Positions 1 to 11,000 of a stretch of 64,000 nt of DNA are shown in pieces. Under the pieces are notes generated by a model. That model worked only from the letters and a program-made list of their open reading frames with translations, did no database searches and was not told where the DNA came from. The DNA is from Arcuatula senhousia (Eukaryota > Mollusca > Bivalvia > Mytilida > Mytilidae). Within the stretch, counting starts at the first letter, position 1. Each line of letters opens with the position of its first letter. Location: contig OZ020306.1 in the NCBI GenBank assembly GCA_963971305.1, forward strand, positions 33,749,512 to 33,813,511, given 5' to 3'. The translations under genes were made by a program, and so were the position numbers.

Positions 1-111
1 GACCATTTTTCTAGCATTGAATGTATGGGGAAAAATATAAAAAAAATAATCCCGGCTCGGGTGATAATCCCAGCCCCCCCCCCCCCCCCCGAAAATAAAA
101 TGGTCGGTGCC
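1..111. mobile_element. TIR MITE with poly-C tract, right end only
   Basis: Ends C17 then GAAAATAAAATGGTCGGTGCC followed by TTA. The end matches the right TIR of the 280-bp element at 16646-16925. The left end lies outside the window. Confidence 0.75.
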
Positions 112-280
112 TTAAGTCAAGTTGAGTCACTCCTAAACAAAATTCATCTTTGAAGTTTTTATTTCAATAACGGCTGACGACCGAAATCCTTATTGCAACA
201 ACAACCGTTATGGTAATAAACTTTTCCAATCAAACCAATTTTGGAATTAGAGAAGGACGAATAACAAAATATTCTAAACT

Positions 281-1295
281 TTATGGAGAAGGACAGCGAA
301 ACTCATTCCTCTCGTTATTTTGGAGGTCGTCAAAAGAAAAAATCACTGTCCATTGGAGATTTCTACAGTCATTTAAAGCATCTTCTTTGTCATGAATTGC
401 ATCATTAATCCATGGTTGTGTTGTGGCGGTAGAATCTATTCCGCTAAGGTTAAGTGGATTTGCCTGTAATGAATCAGACCGGGTAGTGTGATCCATGTTA
501 TTTCTTGCATCTCTAATCAAATTCAAATGACAACAAAGCGTTGGGAAGATACACCGGCTCAACTTCGATACTTACATTATGCTCGCCGGATAGTACCCTC
601 GAGTTAATAGTGGAATATCCGGGTCGTAAATGTTGGTATCGGATATTTATCTTGTACGATCATGTTGTCTGGAACTGGCAATTGTACTGTCTTGCAATTG
701 CTTGAAGTGTCAAACGATCACCGTACGTTGAAGGGTTAGACATGTTACGCAAATAATGATCAAAGGTCTTACTATCTGCTATAAAATCTTCATAGCTATT
801 CCTGAAAGAACTAAGGTGCAGAACAGCCTCATTACGTAACTGCTGACCTGTTTGATGGATGCCTATCTTCTTTAGCTGGTCAGCACAGGAATCAAACTGG
901 CAGTTTCCATAGGACGTCGGATCTTTTACAATAATAATACGTCCATCATTATGGTTAAAGAACCATCAGCTTCAATAGCAACAAAAACGTCAGACTCAAC
1001 TCCGTCGTTTTCCCTTTGATTGATACATTGCTCTCTGTCGAAATAGTTCTCTTCTGTGTTTGTTTCTTTTACTATGTAGAACTTTTTAGGATGAAATTTC
1101 TTTTTTCCAGATGTTTTTAAACACCATGCAGTTCAGATTTCTTTCGTTGTTTTGCCTCTGCTTCTTCTGTGAGGTTTGTAATAAATTGGACCTTTATCCA
1201 ATCTTCTTTTACTTTGCCATTAGGACTCTTGTACGATACAATATACTTCGAGTACAAAGAATTTCTTTTTCTGATCTGACCTTTCAAAATACTTT
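281..1295 (-). pseudogene. Integrase C-terminal domain plus OTU-like protease, decayed
   Basis: On the minus strand, 1295-1120 encodes RKRNSLYSKYIVSYKSPNGK and KVKEDWIKVQFITNL, like the SH3/chromo-like tail of the integrase above. After a stop and frameshifts, ~955-513 encodes an OTU-type cysteine peptidase: TSYGNCQFDSCADQLKKIGI (candidate nucleophile codon 900-902), YEDFIADSKTFDHYLRNMSN, STYGDRLTLQAIARQYN, one TGA (660-662), then SGEHNVSIEVE with a candidate catalytic His (579-581). OTU enzymes cleave ubiquitin chains. The 562-281 frame (NNMDHTTRSDSLQANPLNL) may be a further C-terminal part. Order and strand suggest one integrase-OTU ORF split by the Penelope-like insertion. Not functional. 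Confidence 0.72.
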
Positions 1296-1302
1296 GTTTT
1301 TA

Positions 1303-2005
1303 GGCACTCGACTGAATGAAAAGGGAAATTTTATTAAAACATCTTCCCCGCGGTTATAGATTGAGCAACAAAACAATCTTGCATTTTTTGCAACTTCCCG
1401 TGTTGCACATTGTTCACTTGGGCACAAACTGTGCTCCTCTCCTCGCCGATTTGTTTTTATTCACTTACGAGACTGAATTTCTTCAGGGACTCGTAAAGAA
1501 TAAGAAGATGGAAGAGGCAAGGTCATTTAATCTTGCATTCAGATATATTGATGATGTCCTTTCTGTCTATAACACTTCATTTGGTAGATGGATTCCTTCG
1601 ATATATCCTCCAGAATTGGAGATTAAAGAGACCACCGAATGAAACTGCTTCACGTCTTTCTTTGAATTGCACCTCGAATTTTACCCAAGTGGTCATCTCA
1701 GTACAAAAATTTACGATAAAAGAGACGATTTTAATTTTCAAATTATTAATTTTCCTAATCTACAGAGCAATATACATGTACCTAATTTCCCTGCATACGG
1801 TATTTATATTTCACATCTTATTCGATATGCCAGAGCTTGCACACATTTCACAGATTTTTTTATCAGACACCGAATTGTTCGTGACCGACTTTTGGAGCAG
1901 GGCTATAAGAAAATACGTCTCATACGATCTCTAAAACATCTTTCTTCGTTATCAGCCACTAATAGAAAAGTTCAAAATAGAGTTAAAAGATATGGTGGTT
2001 AATTG
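1303..2005 (+). mobile_element. Penelope-like reverse transcriptase fragment, frameshifted
   Basis: Plus-strand frames 1316-1642 and 1667-2002 together encode part of a reverse transcriptase: LGTNCAPLLADLFLFTYETE, ARSFNLAFRYIDDVLSVYN with catalytic YIDD, then STKIYDKRDDFNFQIINFP and YGIYISHLIRYARACTHF. GTNCAPLLADLF with F-R-Y-I-D-D matches an RT abundant in bivalve genomes and usually placed with Penelope-like elements. A stop and frameshift near 1640-1665 break it, and the finger domain is missing, so it is a truncated copy. It interrupts the opposite-strand integrase-OTU ORF. Confidence 0.75.
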
Positions 2006-2319
2006 TTTTAATTAGTGTTTGACTGTTCTGCTGTACTGAGATGATCACCTCAATATCCCTACTGGGTCTCACAACTATGTTGTGTTCTATGGTCATTACC
2101 GGATCCTAAGATCGCAATGGAAGAGGGAGGTTTGGCGCCATAAAACCTGGTTTAACCCACCATTTTAATTAGTGTTTGACTGTTCTGCTGTACTGAGATG
2201 ATCACCTCAATATCCCTACTGGGTCTCACAACTATGTTGTGTTCTATGGTCATTACCGGATCCTAAGATCGCAATGGAAGAGGGAGGTTTGGCGCCATAA
2301 AACCCACCATTTCATTTGA
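2006..2319 (+). repeat. 157-bp direct duplication after the Penelope-like fragment
   Basis: Two nearly identical units (2006-2162 and 2163-2319) starting TTTTAATTAGTGTTTGACTG and ending near GGCGCCATAAAAC. The second lacks about 10 bases (CTGGTTTAAC) at its end. Divergent single copies lie at 18181-18345 (minus) and 52380-52500 (plus), so this is a dispersed 3'-tail or LTR-like sequence. Confidence 0.85.
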
Positions 2320-2571
2320 AATGCCTGTACCAAGTCAGGACAATTGCGATCCACCAATTCTCCGGTATGACTGATTCGTTTTTATCATCTTCTCTGGACT
2401 ATGAGATTGATCATTCAAGTTCGGTGGTTTTGTTATTACCTTTATTTGCATTCCTCGCAATGTCTCACATCTTATTCACCGATCCTTCCTAACCAGTTCT
2501 TCCAAAATATACCTAGAATTGGGAATTATTTCCCAAACACTCTTTTGTCAGACTATTGATTGCATTTGCAA

Positions 2572-3392
2572 TCAGTTGTACCCTTGTTTGTTCTTTATTT
2601 CGGCAAATCGAAATTTCTGGCGTATGGTTTGATTGATTCTTTCGACTTTGCCTTGAGACTGGGGATGATAAGGGGAGCTTTTTATAATTTTTACACCGTT
2701 TTTGTTTAGCAAGAATTTAACTTGGAACTCTTTTTCGTTGTCAGATTGAATAATCCCCGGATAGCCGTGAGTATTAAAAATATTCCGAAGGGCAACTGAA
2801 ACACATTTGGACAACTTTTTCTGTAACGGGCGTAGAAAAACAAACCTTGAAAAAACGTCTACTGCCGACAAAACATATCTACATGCAATACCATTGAGCT
2901 CTACCTGGCTGCCAAGCATGCTTAACAAATATATTTGAAATCGATCGAAAACTCTTTCTGTTCGTATTGGTGTTATTGGGGGTTTGTTTGTAAACTTTGC
3001 TCTGATGTAGCCTTGACTTCTGTTCCGTTTTAAAATGGTAAGCACCTTCGTCTCACTTAAACCTGAAATTTTTCTTCTAAAAGAATGATTAATCGATCTA
3101 GCTCCTGTACCTTTTAACTTTTGTAATTGAACTTCAACTTCCTTCGTGACATCGTTTGGTTTTAAGACTTGCTTATCATTCAAAAAAGTTTATAAGTACC
3201 ATCGATTTGTCTTACTTCTAAGCCTTCCTTTCTACGCCAGTAAAGGACCAACGCATTTTTTTTCTTCTCGGGACTGTCTTTAACGGCTTTGCTAAATATT
3301 CCTCTTACAATGTCTAACAGAATGTAATATACATTTGGAATAATGGGTCTGATTTCTCTTTCTGGCATTGTAAAACTTCTTGCAAAAGACAA
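2572..3392 (-). pseudogene. Integrase (DDE, rve-type) of a KRBA2-like element, frameshifted
   Basis: Two minus-strand frames (3392-3180 and 3183-2572) are one protein broken in a six-T run near 3182-3187. Visible: an N-terminal helical region, VFDRFQIYLLSMLGSQVELN, YVLSAVDVFSRFVFLRPL, IIQSDNEKEF, and PYHPQSQGKVERINQTI. These are the retroviral-type integrase core motifs, with second Asp (QSDN) and Glu (KVER) present. The first catalytic Asp, expected in Q-I-D-L, is Tyr (codon 2929-2931), so the copy is catalytically dead. It resembles integrase genes widespread in molluscs and often labelled KRAB-A domain-containing 2-like. Downstream reading is lost until the C-terminal part at 1295-1120. 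Confidence 0.85.
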
Positions 3393-3419
3393 GGTTTTTA
3401 AACACGTTTTTACAATAAA

Positions 3420-3886
3420 CAGTACAGTTCACAACAGAAGTACAGAAAAAATTAAAATATTGTTACACAATCACACAAACGCACGCATGCCAAACTCCAT
3501 TACAAGATAAAACAAAAGCTCGATTTGTAAAATATTAGAAACCAAATGTTATGCTCATGCCAAATAAGGATTACTGTTTTTTTTTTAATAAATTAAAAAG
3601 AACATTACTGTAGAGGTGATTTTAGTTCTAAACAATATGTAGAAAACTACAGGAGGAACAACCAATCAACCATTCTAAACTGAGATGATTAAGTACAAGG
3701 TTACTACATATCAAAGGACAAAGAAACTGCAGCACAAGGAATAATTATAATATTGGTCCAATTGCAACCAACATTAAAACAGAACAAGTCTTAATTAAAT
3801 CAAACCCTTATCATACAGCACATGATGCTAATTCTATAAATGCTGCAACATCTATAACAAGGTGTCGGTAAGGGCTTAACAAAATA
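3420..3886. other. Intergenic, no feature seen
   Basis: AT-rich unique sequence between the integrase remnant and the first Helentron-like element. Confidence 0.5.
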
Positions 3887-4896
3887 CAAGAGGCTCCCAA
3901 GAGCCTGAATCGCTCACCTGAACTACACAGATACATATATTTGTAGATATTATTGTGCTTAACCATATGCGATTTAAATTTATGAAATATCTTGGTTAGT
4001 TTTCAAAATATTGGGCTTAGTAAGTGCATATTTGGCAAAAATTAGGAAAAAGAACAATAACTCCCACACCAGCAGTCAGATCTTTTCCGAAATTTCAGAA
4101 CAGGTTACGGTAGATCTTAATATGCTGATCACTTTTGATTCTTGCACAATTTTGATATCCGAAACCAGTTTTGAGTTATTAGTAAAAAAAAATGTAATTT
4201 GCCCCTATGTTCTATTTTTAGCCATGGTGGCCATGTTTTTTTACGAATCAAAAAGCTGAACGATAGAGTAGTAGCATATGAGCTATCAAACAGTGTGCCA
4301 TGTTAAGATGCAGTTGGTCTTACAATTTCAGACAAGTCAGGGGAAAAGTAATGAACAATGGTAAATATTGACGCTTTAAGGGCCATAACTCCTAAAAGAA
4401 ATGGTTCTACAGCTTTGACCTAGTTACATGAATTGTAGATCTTGATGTGCTTAATCATATGCAATTTAAATTTTTGAAATATCTTGTATAGTTTTCAAGA
4501 TAAAGGGCTAAATAAGTGCAAAATTTTGAAAAAATCCAGAAAAAGGGCAATAACTCCTACATCGGTTGTTGGATCTTCTTGAAAATTTCTGGGCAGGTAT
4601 ATCTTGAGGTGCTGATTACTTTTCCCTATGCCAGAATTTTGATATCTGTTACCGTTTTTGAGTTATTTGCAAAAAACTGTAATTTGACCCCTATGTTCTA
4701 TTTTTAGCCATGGCGGCCGTGTTTTTGGACAAATCATCAATCAAAGCAGTTGTTTTGTACACCATATACCCAAAAGAATAACCACATCAAGTTAGGTTAC
4801 AATCCGATTTATGGTGTCAGAGGAGTTAAAGTTTCTGAAAGTTTACGGACGGACGCCAATAGCTCACATGACCCTTCGGGTCAGGTGAGCTAAAAA
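3887..4896 (+). mobile_element. Helentron-like non-autonomous element with 3' hairpin
   Basis: Left end GAGGCTCCCAAGAGCCTGAA then TCGCTCACCTG. Right end AGCTCACATGACCCTTCGGG then TCAGGTGAGCT, a stem of about 13-15 bp around TTC. Left GCTCACCTGA and right TCAGGTGAGC are complementary. Interior has two ~490-bp degenerate units (compare 3965 and 4450). No coding capacity. Confidence 0.75.
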
Positions 4897-5165
4897 AGGT
4901 ATAGTGCAAGCACCTTCTCTCAATTATCTCTTCAGCTTAGCTTCTTACCAATAACAAGGACTGTACCTAACTTAATAAACTGCAACGCTAATGGCGTAAA
5001 AAAGGTCAGAAATAAAAAGTACAAAAAGCAACGATTCCATGTCCGCACAAAAGATGAATCGGACTCTTCTTAAACAAAGGCAAATAATATATATATCACA
5101 TGACTTTATATAATGTTTGTATACGAAAACCGCAATATACAATGCAACTACTCCGTCTCCACTTA

Positions 5166-5445
5166 GGGACGGACCATTTAACTTGAAGGGGGGGGCTTGG
5201 TTTTTTGTTTTGATCAGAACATTTTTTTCCGCGCAGAGCGCGGACGAAATATTTATTTTTTGAAGGCGTCGCGACAGAATTTTTTTTTTTCATTATCAGC
5301 ATTATTTTTTATAGCAGAAATCCTTCTTCAGAATATTTTTTTCCTACCCTCAGCTGCCAAAATATTTTTTTCATCAAAAATAATTTTCAGAATATTTTTT
5401 TAGGAAAAAAACAAGGCCCCCCCTTCAAGTTAAATGGTCGGTCCC
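5166..5445. mobile_element. 280-bp TIR MITE (PIF/Harbinger-like)
   Basis: Perfectly complementary ends: GGGACGGACCATTTAACTTG plus AAGGG... on the left and its reverse complement on the right. Flanked by TTA (5163-5165 and 5446-5448), a 3-bp TWA target duplication typical of PIF/Harbinger. A G/C homopolymer sits just inside each TIR. The interior is AT-rich with repeated AATATTTTTTT blocks. No transposase. Confidence 0.85.
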
Positions 5446-5744
5446 TTATCGCAAATGAAACAATCGAATCTGACCCAAAATACTGTTAACTGAATATACA
5501 GTTCAAAATCAACTTTGAAATAAAATCACAAATATAAAAAAAAACCGGCCTATCAACTTCAACAAATGTGTTTTAGGATTAAGTAATTTTTGACCTATTC
5601 TCTTACGTACTGGTAACAGCAATGATTGCTTTGAGTAGCCGTTCTTTTGTTTATATATTTGAGTTTAACACAGGATACGATAATCTTGAACTTTACAAAT
5701 AGTCGATAACAGGCTGAATATTGTTATAGAAATTAAAATAACAA

Positions 5745-6330
5745 GAGGCCCCACGGAGCGTGCATAGCTTACATGACTTATAGAAATGCCTATACATTTA
5801 TGATTTAAGGCGAAACAACTTTTTTTCAACATTTAAAGGGTCATAAGTTTGATAAGGGGTCGTTTGACAACATTGATTATCTTAATGCAGTAAAATGCAG
5901 CTTTTATAGCTGAACATTTCAGCAAACAAAAGCTTGTTTCTCATTTTCTACGGTTTGTCGCCTACAGTGTGAAACAAAACCAATTAGGTTTATTTTAAAG
6001 GAACCATAACTTCTATAAGGGATCAATTAAAATATAAAATCCAAGAAAGGTTTTGAAGCGCTCATCTAACTTAACGGTATTGTATTAAAGTTCTACTTTT
6101 GCATAAATAGTTTTGAATATGGCGGAAAAGCTGTGAAAATGGTATATATTACTCCGCCGACAAATTTAATCATATTCTTTATCCATAACAGGCATTAAGC
6201 ATTTACTACGGTTATTAAGACTACACGTTACATTGAAAGTTTTAAATCCACTTTTGCATCTGGTCAACAAAGTTTTCTCATACAATTTTTTAAACATTAC
6301 AAAATTGTAAGCTCAAATAGCTGATTTTTG
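5745..6330 (+). mobile_element. Related element, left part
   Basis: Starts AGAGGCCCCACGGAGCGTGC then ATAGCTTACATGAC, a variant of the left end at 3887. Contains the internal motif CATTTAAAGGGTCATAA. The right end is cut by the pearl-like element at 6331. Confidence 0.55.
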
Positions 6331-6983
6331 CCCCCTGCCGCAACGCGTCGGAGGGACCTAGTAATGGTGTCCGTCCGTCACGTTTTTTGTGGGTGCAAAT
6401 CCTCGGACACTACTGAACGGATATTGCTGAAACTTTACACACTGATAGGGTACTATTAGTAGGTGATAATCCCGTATTTGAAATTTTCAATATGACCGCC
6501 GTTTTTATGGAAACAGGGAAGAAAGTTCAAAATATAGGACATTCGATATATCGGTTACCTAGGTGCAAAATTTTGAAGCTATATTTACGGTTTTTGAGTT
6601 ATTTATTAATTTGTGATTTTTCGGTCCGAACAATGGGACTTTCTCAAACATTTTTTGTGGGTGCAACTCCTCGGATACTACTGAGCGGATGTTGCTGAAA
6701 CTTTACACACTGATAGGGTACTATTAGTAAGTGATCATCCCATATTTGAAATTTTCAAAATGACCGCCGTTTTAATGGAAACGGGAAAAGAAAGGTCAAA
6801 TTATAAGACAGTCAATATCTTGGTTACCTAGGTGCACAGGGTTCTGAAATTTTGTAGGCTGATAGAGCAAATGGTACACTATAATAATACGAAAAAAAAA
6901 TTTTGAAGCATTATTTACAGTTTTCGAGTTATTAACGAATTTGTGATTTTCCGGTCCTGAAAATGGGACTTTGTCAAACATCC
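6331..6983 (-). mobile_element. Pearl/Helentron-like element, reverse orientation
   Basis: Begins CCCCCTGCCGCAACGCG, then CCTAGTAATGGTGTCCGTCC: the reverse complement of the right end at 53345-53402. Two ~271-bp core units start at GTGGGTGCAAATCCTCGG (6387) and GTGGGTGCAACTCCTCGG (6657). The far end is cut by a SINE-like copy. Confidence 0.7.
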
Positions 6984-6984
6984 T

Positions 6985-7340
6985 TTCTTAGAACCTATGC
7001 GGGTTCCGGTTGAAGAATAGGTCAGTAGCAGGGCTAAGCTTGTAGGTAAAAGTTCACCAAAGAGCGCAAAGAAACTGGACATCGGGTCAGGCCGCTTTGC
7101 ATACAAAGCGAGTGGGTAATTTCCCAAGGTGATTGAATGGGACAGCCCTATCATAATGAATGAGTCGTCAGACTTTAATGCGGAAAACCTGAAAGCAAAT
7201 TATAGTAGTGCATAGTTTGGGGGGAAAAGTCACTTTCCTCGCACGTTAATGAAACTTGCTGCAGATCTCGATGAGAATATGACCCGTAGGATATCCATGA
7301 AGGAGGCTAAATTGTAATTCCCTTTTCAGTGGCAATCAAA
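6985..7340 (+). mobile_element. SINE-like copy, truncated
   Basis: CCTATGCGGGTTCCGGTTGA head, AGGGCTAAGCTTGTAGGTAA, and GACATCGGGTCAGGCCGCTT, as in the 44771-45539 subtype. Tail missing. Confidence 0.65.
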
Positions 7341-7953
7341 TGCACTATAAGTTCTCATTGTGAAAACAACAGATAAAGAAAAATATGAGAAAAAATATTT
7401 ATCGGGATAAGTCGCAATCAAGTTAGCGTAATTTCGATTTCGGTTGTATATGGTTTAAACGGTATATCAGTTTTTAACTACTACTTCAAGCTTCAATATT
7501 TTGAAAGAAAATAGGTTATTTTTCTTTTTTATTAAATTATGAATCCACAAAGAACGTATTAATAAAGTATTTTTATTTTCTTTGCCCTGCATTAAGGCAT
7601 TAGCATCGGCCCATGACAAAGTCATTCACTCACTCTGGTCAAATGTCCATTTTGTCAGGTTATATAGACATCTCGGTAATAGGTAGCCTGCAGATTGCAA
7701 TTCTCGTACAAATTGATAAAAAAAGTGGAAACATAAATATTTATAATGGGACAATCAATTTTGAAAAGTAACCAAATAAAAAAACTTCCATTACAGTAAA
7801 TATAAACCATTAAATTGATTATCAAGTAATATAACATTTGTATTATATTGCAAGTTTTTAACTCGATTATAAGTTATATAACTCTTTTTTTTTGTTATGA
7901 ACGTTTATGACTGTTTCTGCTTAAACAATGCCATTCTTGACCCATTATCTATA
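7341..7953. other. P450 3' flank
   Basis: AT-rich. On the minus strand this is the presumed 3' UTR; AATAAA candidates lie opposite 7525-7530 and 7572-7577. No repeat recognised. Confidence 0.4.
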
Positions 7954-8046
7954 TCATGCCGCCTTTGTCAACATTCTTGGTTTCATGTTGACATATACTC
8001 CATTTTCAGCTCTTAATATAAATGCTTTACCGAAAGTTATCGGAAC
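7954..8046 (-). CDS. P450 exon 14: C-terminus
   Basis: Preceded by a strong acceptor (CATTTTTTTAG). Encodes [20 protein letters not shown], then [10 protein letters not shown] and TGA. The pattern T-E | V-P-I-x-[~9]-A-x-N-G-V-Y-V matches the last exon of CYP3 genes in position and phase. It lies 9.9 kb beyond exon 13. A candidate AATAAA signal in minus orientation is at 7572-7577. Confidence 0.85.
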   Translation of the reverse strand, partial: VPITFGKAFILRAENGVYVNMKPRMLTKAA

Positions 8047-11000
8047 CTAAAAAAATGAGAAAAAGTTAAACAAATTATATTCAAAAACAAATTATCAGAT
8101 GTACTTTTGAGTATCGTACCAACTTACTTAACATATTTTATACAAGCCAAAAAAAATGGTCGAATTTCGCTTAACAGAAAGTATGATAGAAACAGACCTG
8201 AAATCGAATCCCAAGATATGGTACCCGCCCTTTGTAAAGTTCTACAATTTTGAAATTCATTCTACGAAAAAGAAAAAAAAACTATTTTTTCTATGTGAAA
8301 AATTGTAATTTCAGATTCGACCTTGAGATGGACATAAGTGTGACATCTTTTAAAATTAGCACTACTAGTTTATAAATTAATGTTTTGTTAGGTAATTAAG
8401 TTAAAATCACAACAAAGTTCCAGACAATAAATTTTGTTTCGCCTGCAGTGCATTTCGTCTATTCAAGACTCACCAAAGGCACTCTACCAAAATTTTGAAA
8501 ATGATTGTTTTGTGTATTCATATATATTTTGAATATTTTGTTGAAAATAATTTTGAACTTCACAAACAATATGAGAAACATACACCACGGATGCGAACAG
8601 GTACAATATACATTCTCCACTATCAGGTCAATTATGAACCAAAAAAATTACTGTCTATACCAGACACAGTCATTTTTTTACTGCCTTACACTGCTATTTA
8701 CTGTGAAACTACTGCCAAACAACAGTGAATTACTATTATCACCCTATACAATCAAGGACAGTTTGTGACAGTGATTACATTCCGCCTATAATGCACTGTC
8801 CTGCATTGGCCTGCACTGTCCGACATTGGTACAGTTTCTCATAGATCGTGACAGACTTTACCTGGATTGTTAATCACTGTCCTAAATTGTTACAATTTTG
8901 GGCAGTAGTTAACAATTTTACCTGTATTGTTTATCACTGTCCTGATCCGTAACAATTTTGCACAACAGTTGACAATTTTTCTTGACCTATTATGCACTGT
9001 CCACCATTGCCATAGTAAAAGGCAGTACTTGACAAGATATCCACTAACTGTAATGCACTGTTGTGAATTGCTGCAGGAAATATTAGGTCATGGCAGATTT
9101 GTATTTTCTGTCTTGAACTGTCATGAACTTAAGCAGGAAATAATAGATGGTAACAATTTATAACGGTCTCTTATTTACTGTCCTTCATTTTGGGAGTTTT
9201 TGGCGAAGACGAGATTATTTTAATTTCATTTAATTATTATGCTTTAAATGCTTTGTACATAGAATCTTTTATAACCTAGCCCGCCACACCGAATGCGCGA
9301 GTTCAATGGGTTTTTTATTTTTATTTTCACATATTTTTCTATCAGAATCAGAACCACAAATTTATAACTGTCACATGCATTCGTAAAGCCATCTGGAAAA
9401 ATCTTCTTTTTAAAAAATGAAAGAAACTTTTCTGACACAAGCTCTTAAAATCGCTGATATTTGTTGTTCAAAATTAAGATTAATATTGTTTTGGTTCAAA
9501 CATCGTCATGCATAAGATATAATATGCCTTTCTTACACTTACGTTTTCAATGTCAATTTTAAAACTCGGAAATAATTATTATTATAAGTTTCATGTCAGT
9601 AATAATAATTGGAGAAGAAAACACCCACTACAAATAATAAAAGAAACTAGAAGGAAAATGTGTTTATGAGAGATGGGTGAACCGCCCGTACTTGAAATAT
9701 CGCCACCACCCCTCAAACATGAAGTTCTTAGTGACCTAAATTTACTTGGGCGGTAGCAGTACATACTATAGTGTTTAAATATTATTGTCTCCAAACATGC
9801 ATCGAACATTAAGTAAACAAAGAAATAACCCATAGTCGTTCATGTGTAAAATATAGGACGCAGTGACCTATTTCCAAGTGGATGGTAAGTTTCTATTCAA
9901 ATCAAATCTAGTATTGAAATATCATCAATGATCATTGGCATCCACTATGTAGTTTTCAAGATCACCAAAGTGTTACAGATACACCGATGATTGGATGCAC
10001 GGACGCACATGCGTAAAAATATAGCTCTAGCCAACATACATAACTATTAAAGCGATGAAAAAACTTCTTTTCCGTGTTAAATGTATCTTTCAATATGATA
10101 AATAGTTTTATTAATAGCCTTTGTTTCTATTTGTAAAATTACAAGTCTATGGTTCTAAAGGTAAAAATTAAAACGGGTCTATAATTCCCAAGACTTACTC
10201 AATAGTTAAAATACATCTTTACCACACTTGTACATACGCCTTTTACGCTTTTACTATTTTCCAGCGGATCGCTATATTTTCCGCTTTGTATGCTTATTTA
10301 TTTCTGGGAAATAAATTTATCTTGAACAATATTTTGGCAGCAGAGGTTATTTCTGCAATATAAAATTATGCTAATAAAGAATAAATAATAAACTATTTTG
10401 TCTCTTTTCCTTTAAAAATAAATAATTTTTCCGACCAAAACATAAAATAACCCCCCTTTTTTAAATGAAGTTTAATGGTCCGCCCCTGAGCCCGGTCTTA
10501 CATTATTTAAACATTATTTAGATGCATTTGTAAATTAACAAGTTACGCAATACCGCCGTGAAAATGTCTTGATGGGTATCCTGCTGTGTGTGACCAGGCA
10601 GTAGACAGGATGTTTATTGTGAACGACATGTACATGTATATTACTTAATACCTGCATGTCTGTCTAGGTAGCAGGTTAATTAGCCAAACGCTTACCTGAG
10701 CGATTTACACTCAGAGGAGAGAGTTCACAGTTTTAGAAAATCATCAGTTTTACTTTAAACATTCAACGCAGGAAAATGCATGCACTTGACAAGATATGAA
10801 AGTATTTTATGCATGTGCACATACTTCTTATTAGTTCCGTTTTGTATAACAATGATTTAAAAAGTGGTAGAAACACTTAATACAATCAAACATCACATTA
10901 TTTTATATGGATGCATTGACTAAGAACTTGTCATGAAAGATCGACCTTTCTTCGTGTTCTATATATATAGCTACTATAAGACCCCTTCCAATCTAATCAT

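Noticed and set aside
8630..9215. CRISPR-like array from regular 60-bp spacing
   Set aside because: Units are degenerate tandem repeats without conserved repeat/variable spacer alternation, and the DNA is eukaryotic.
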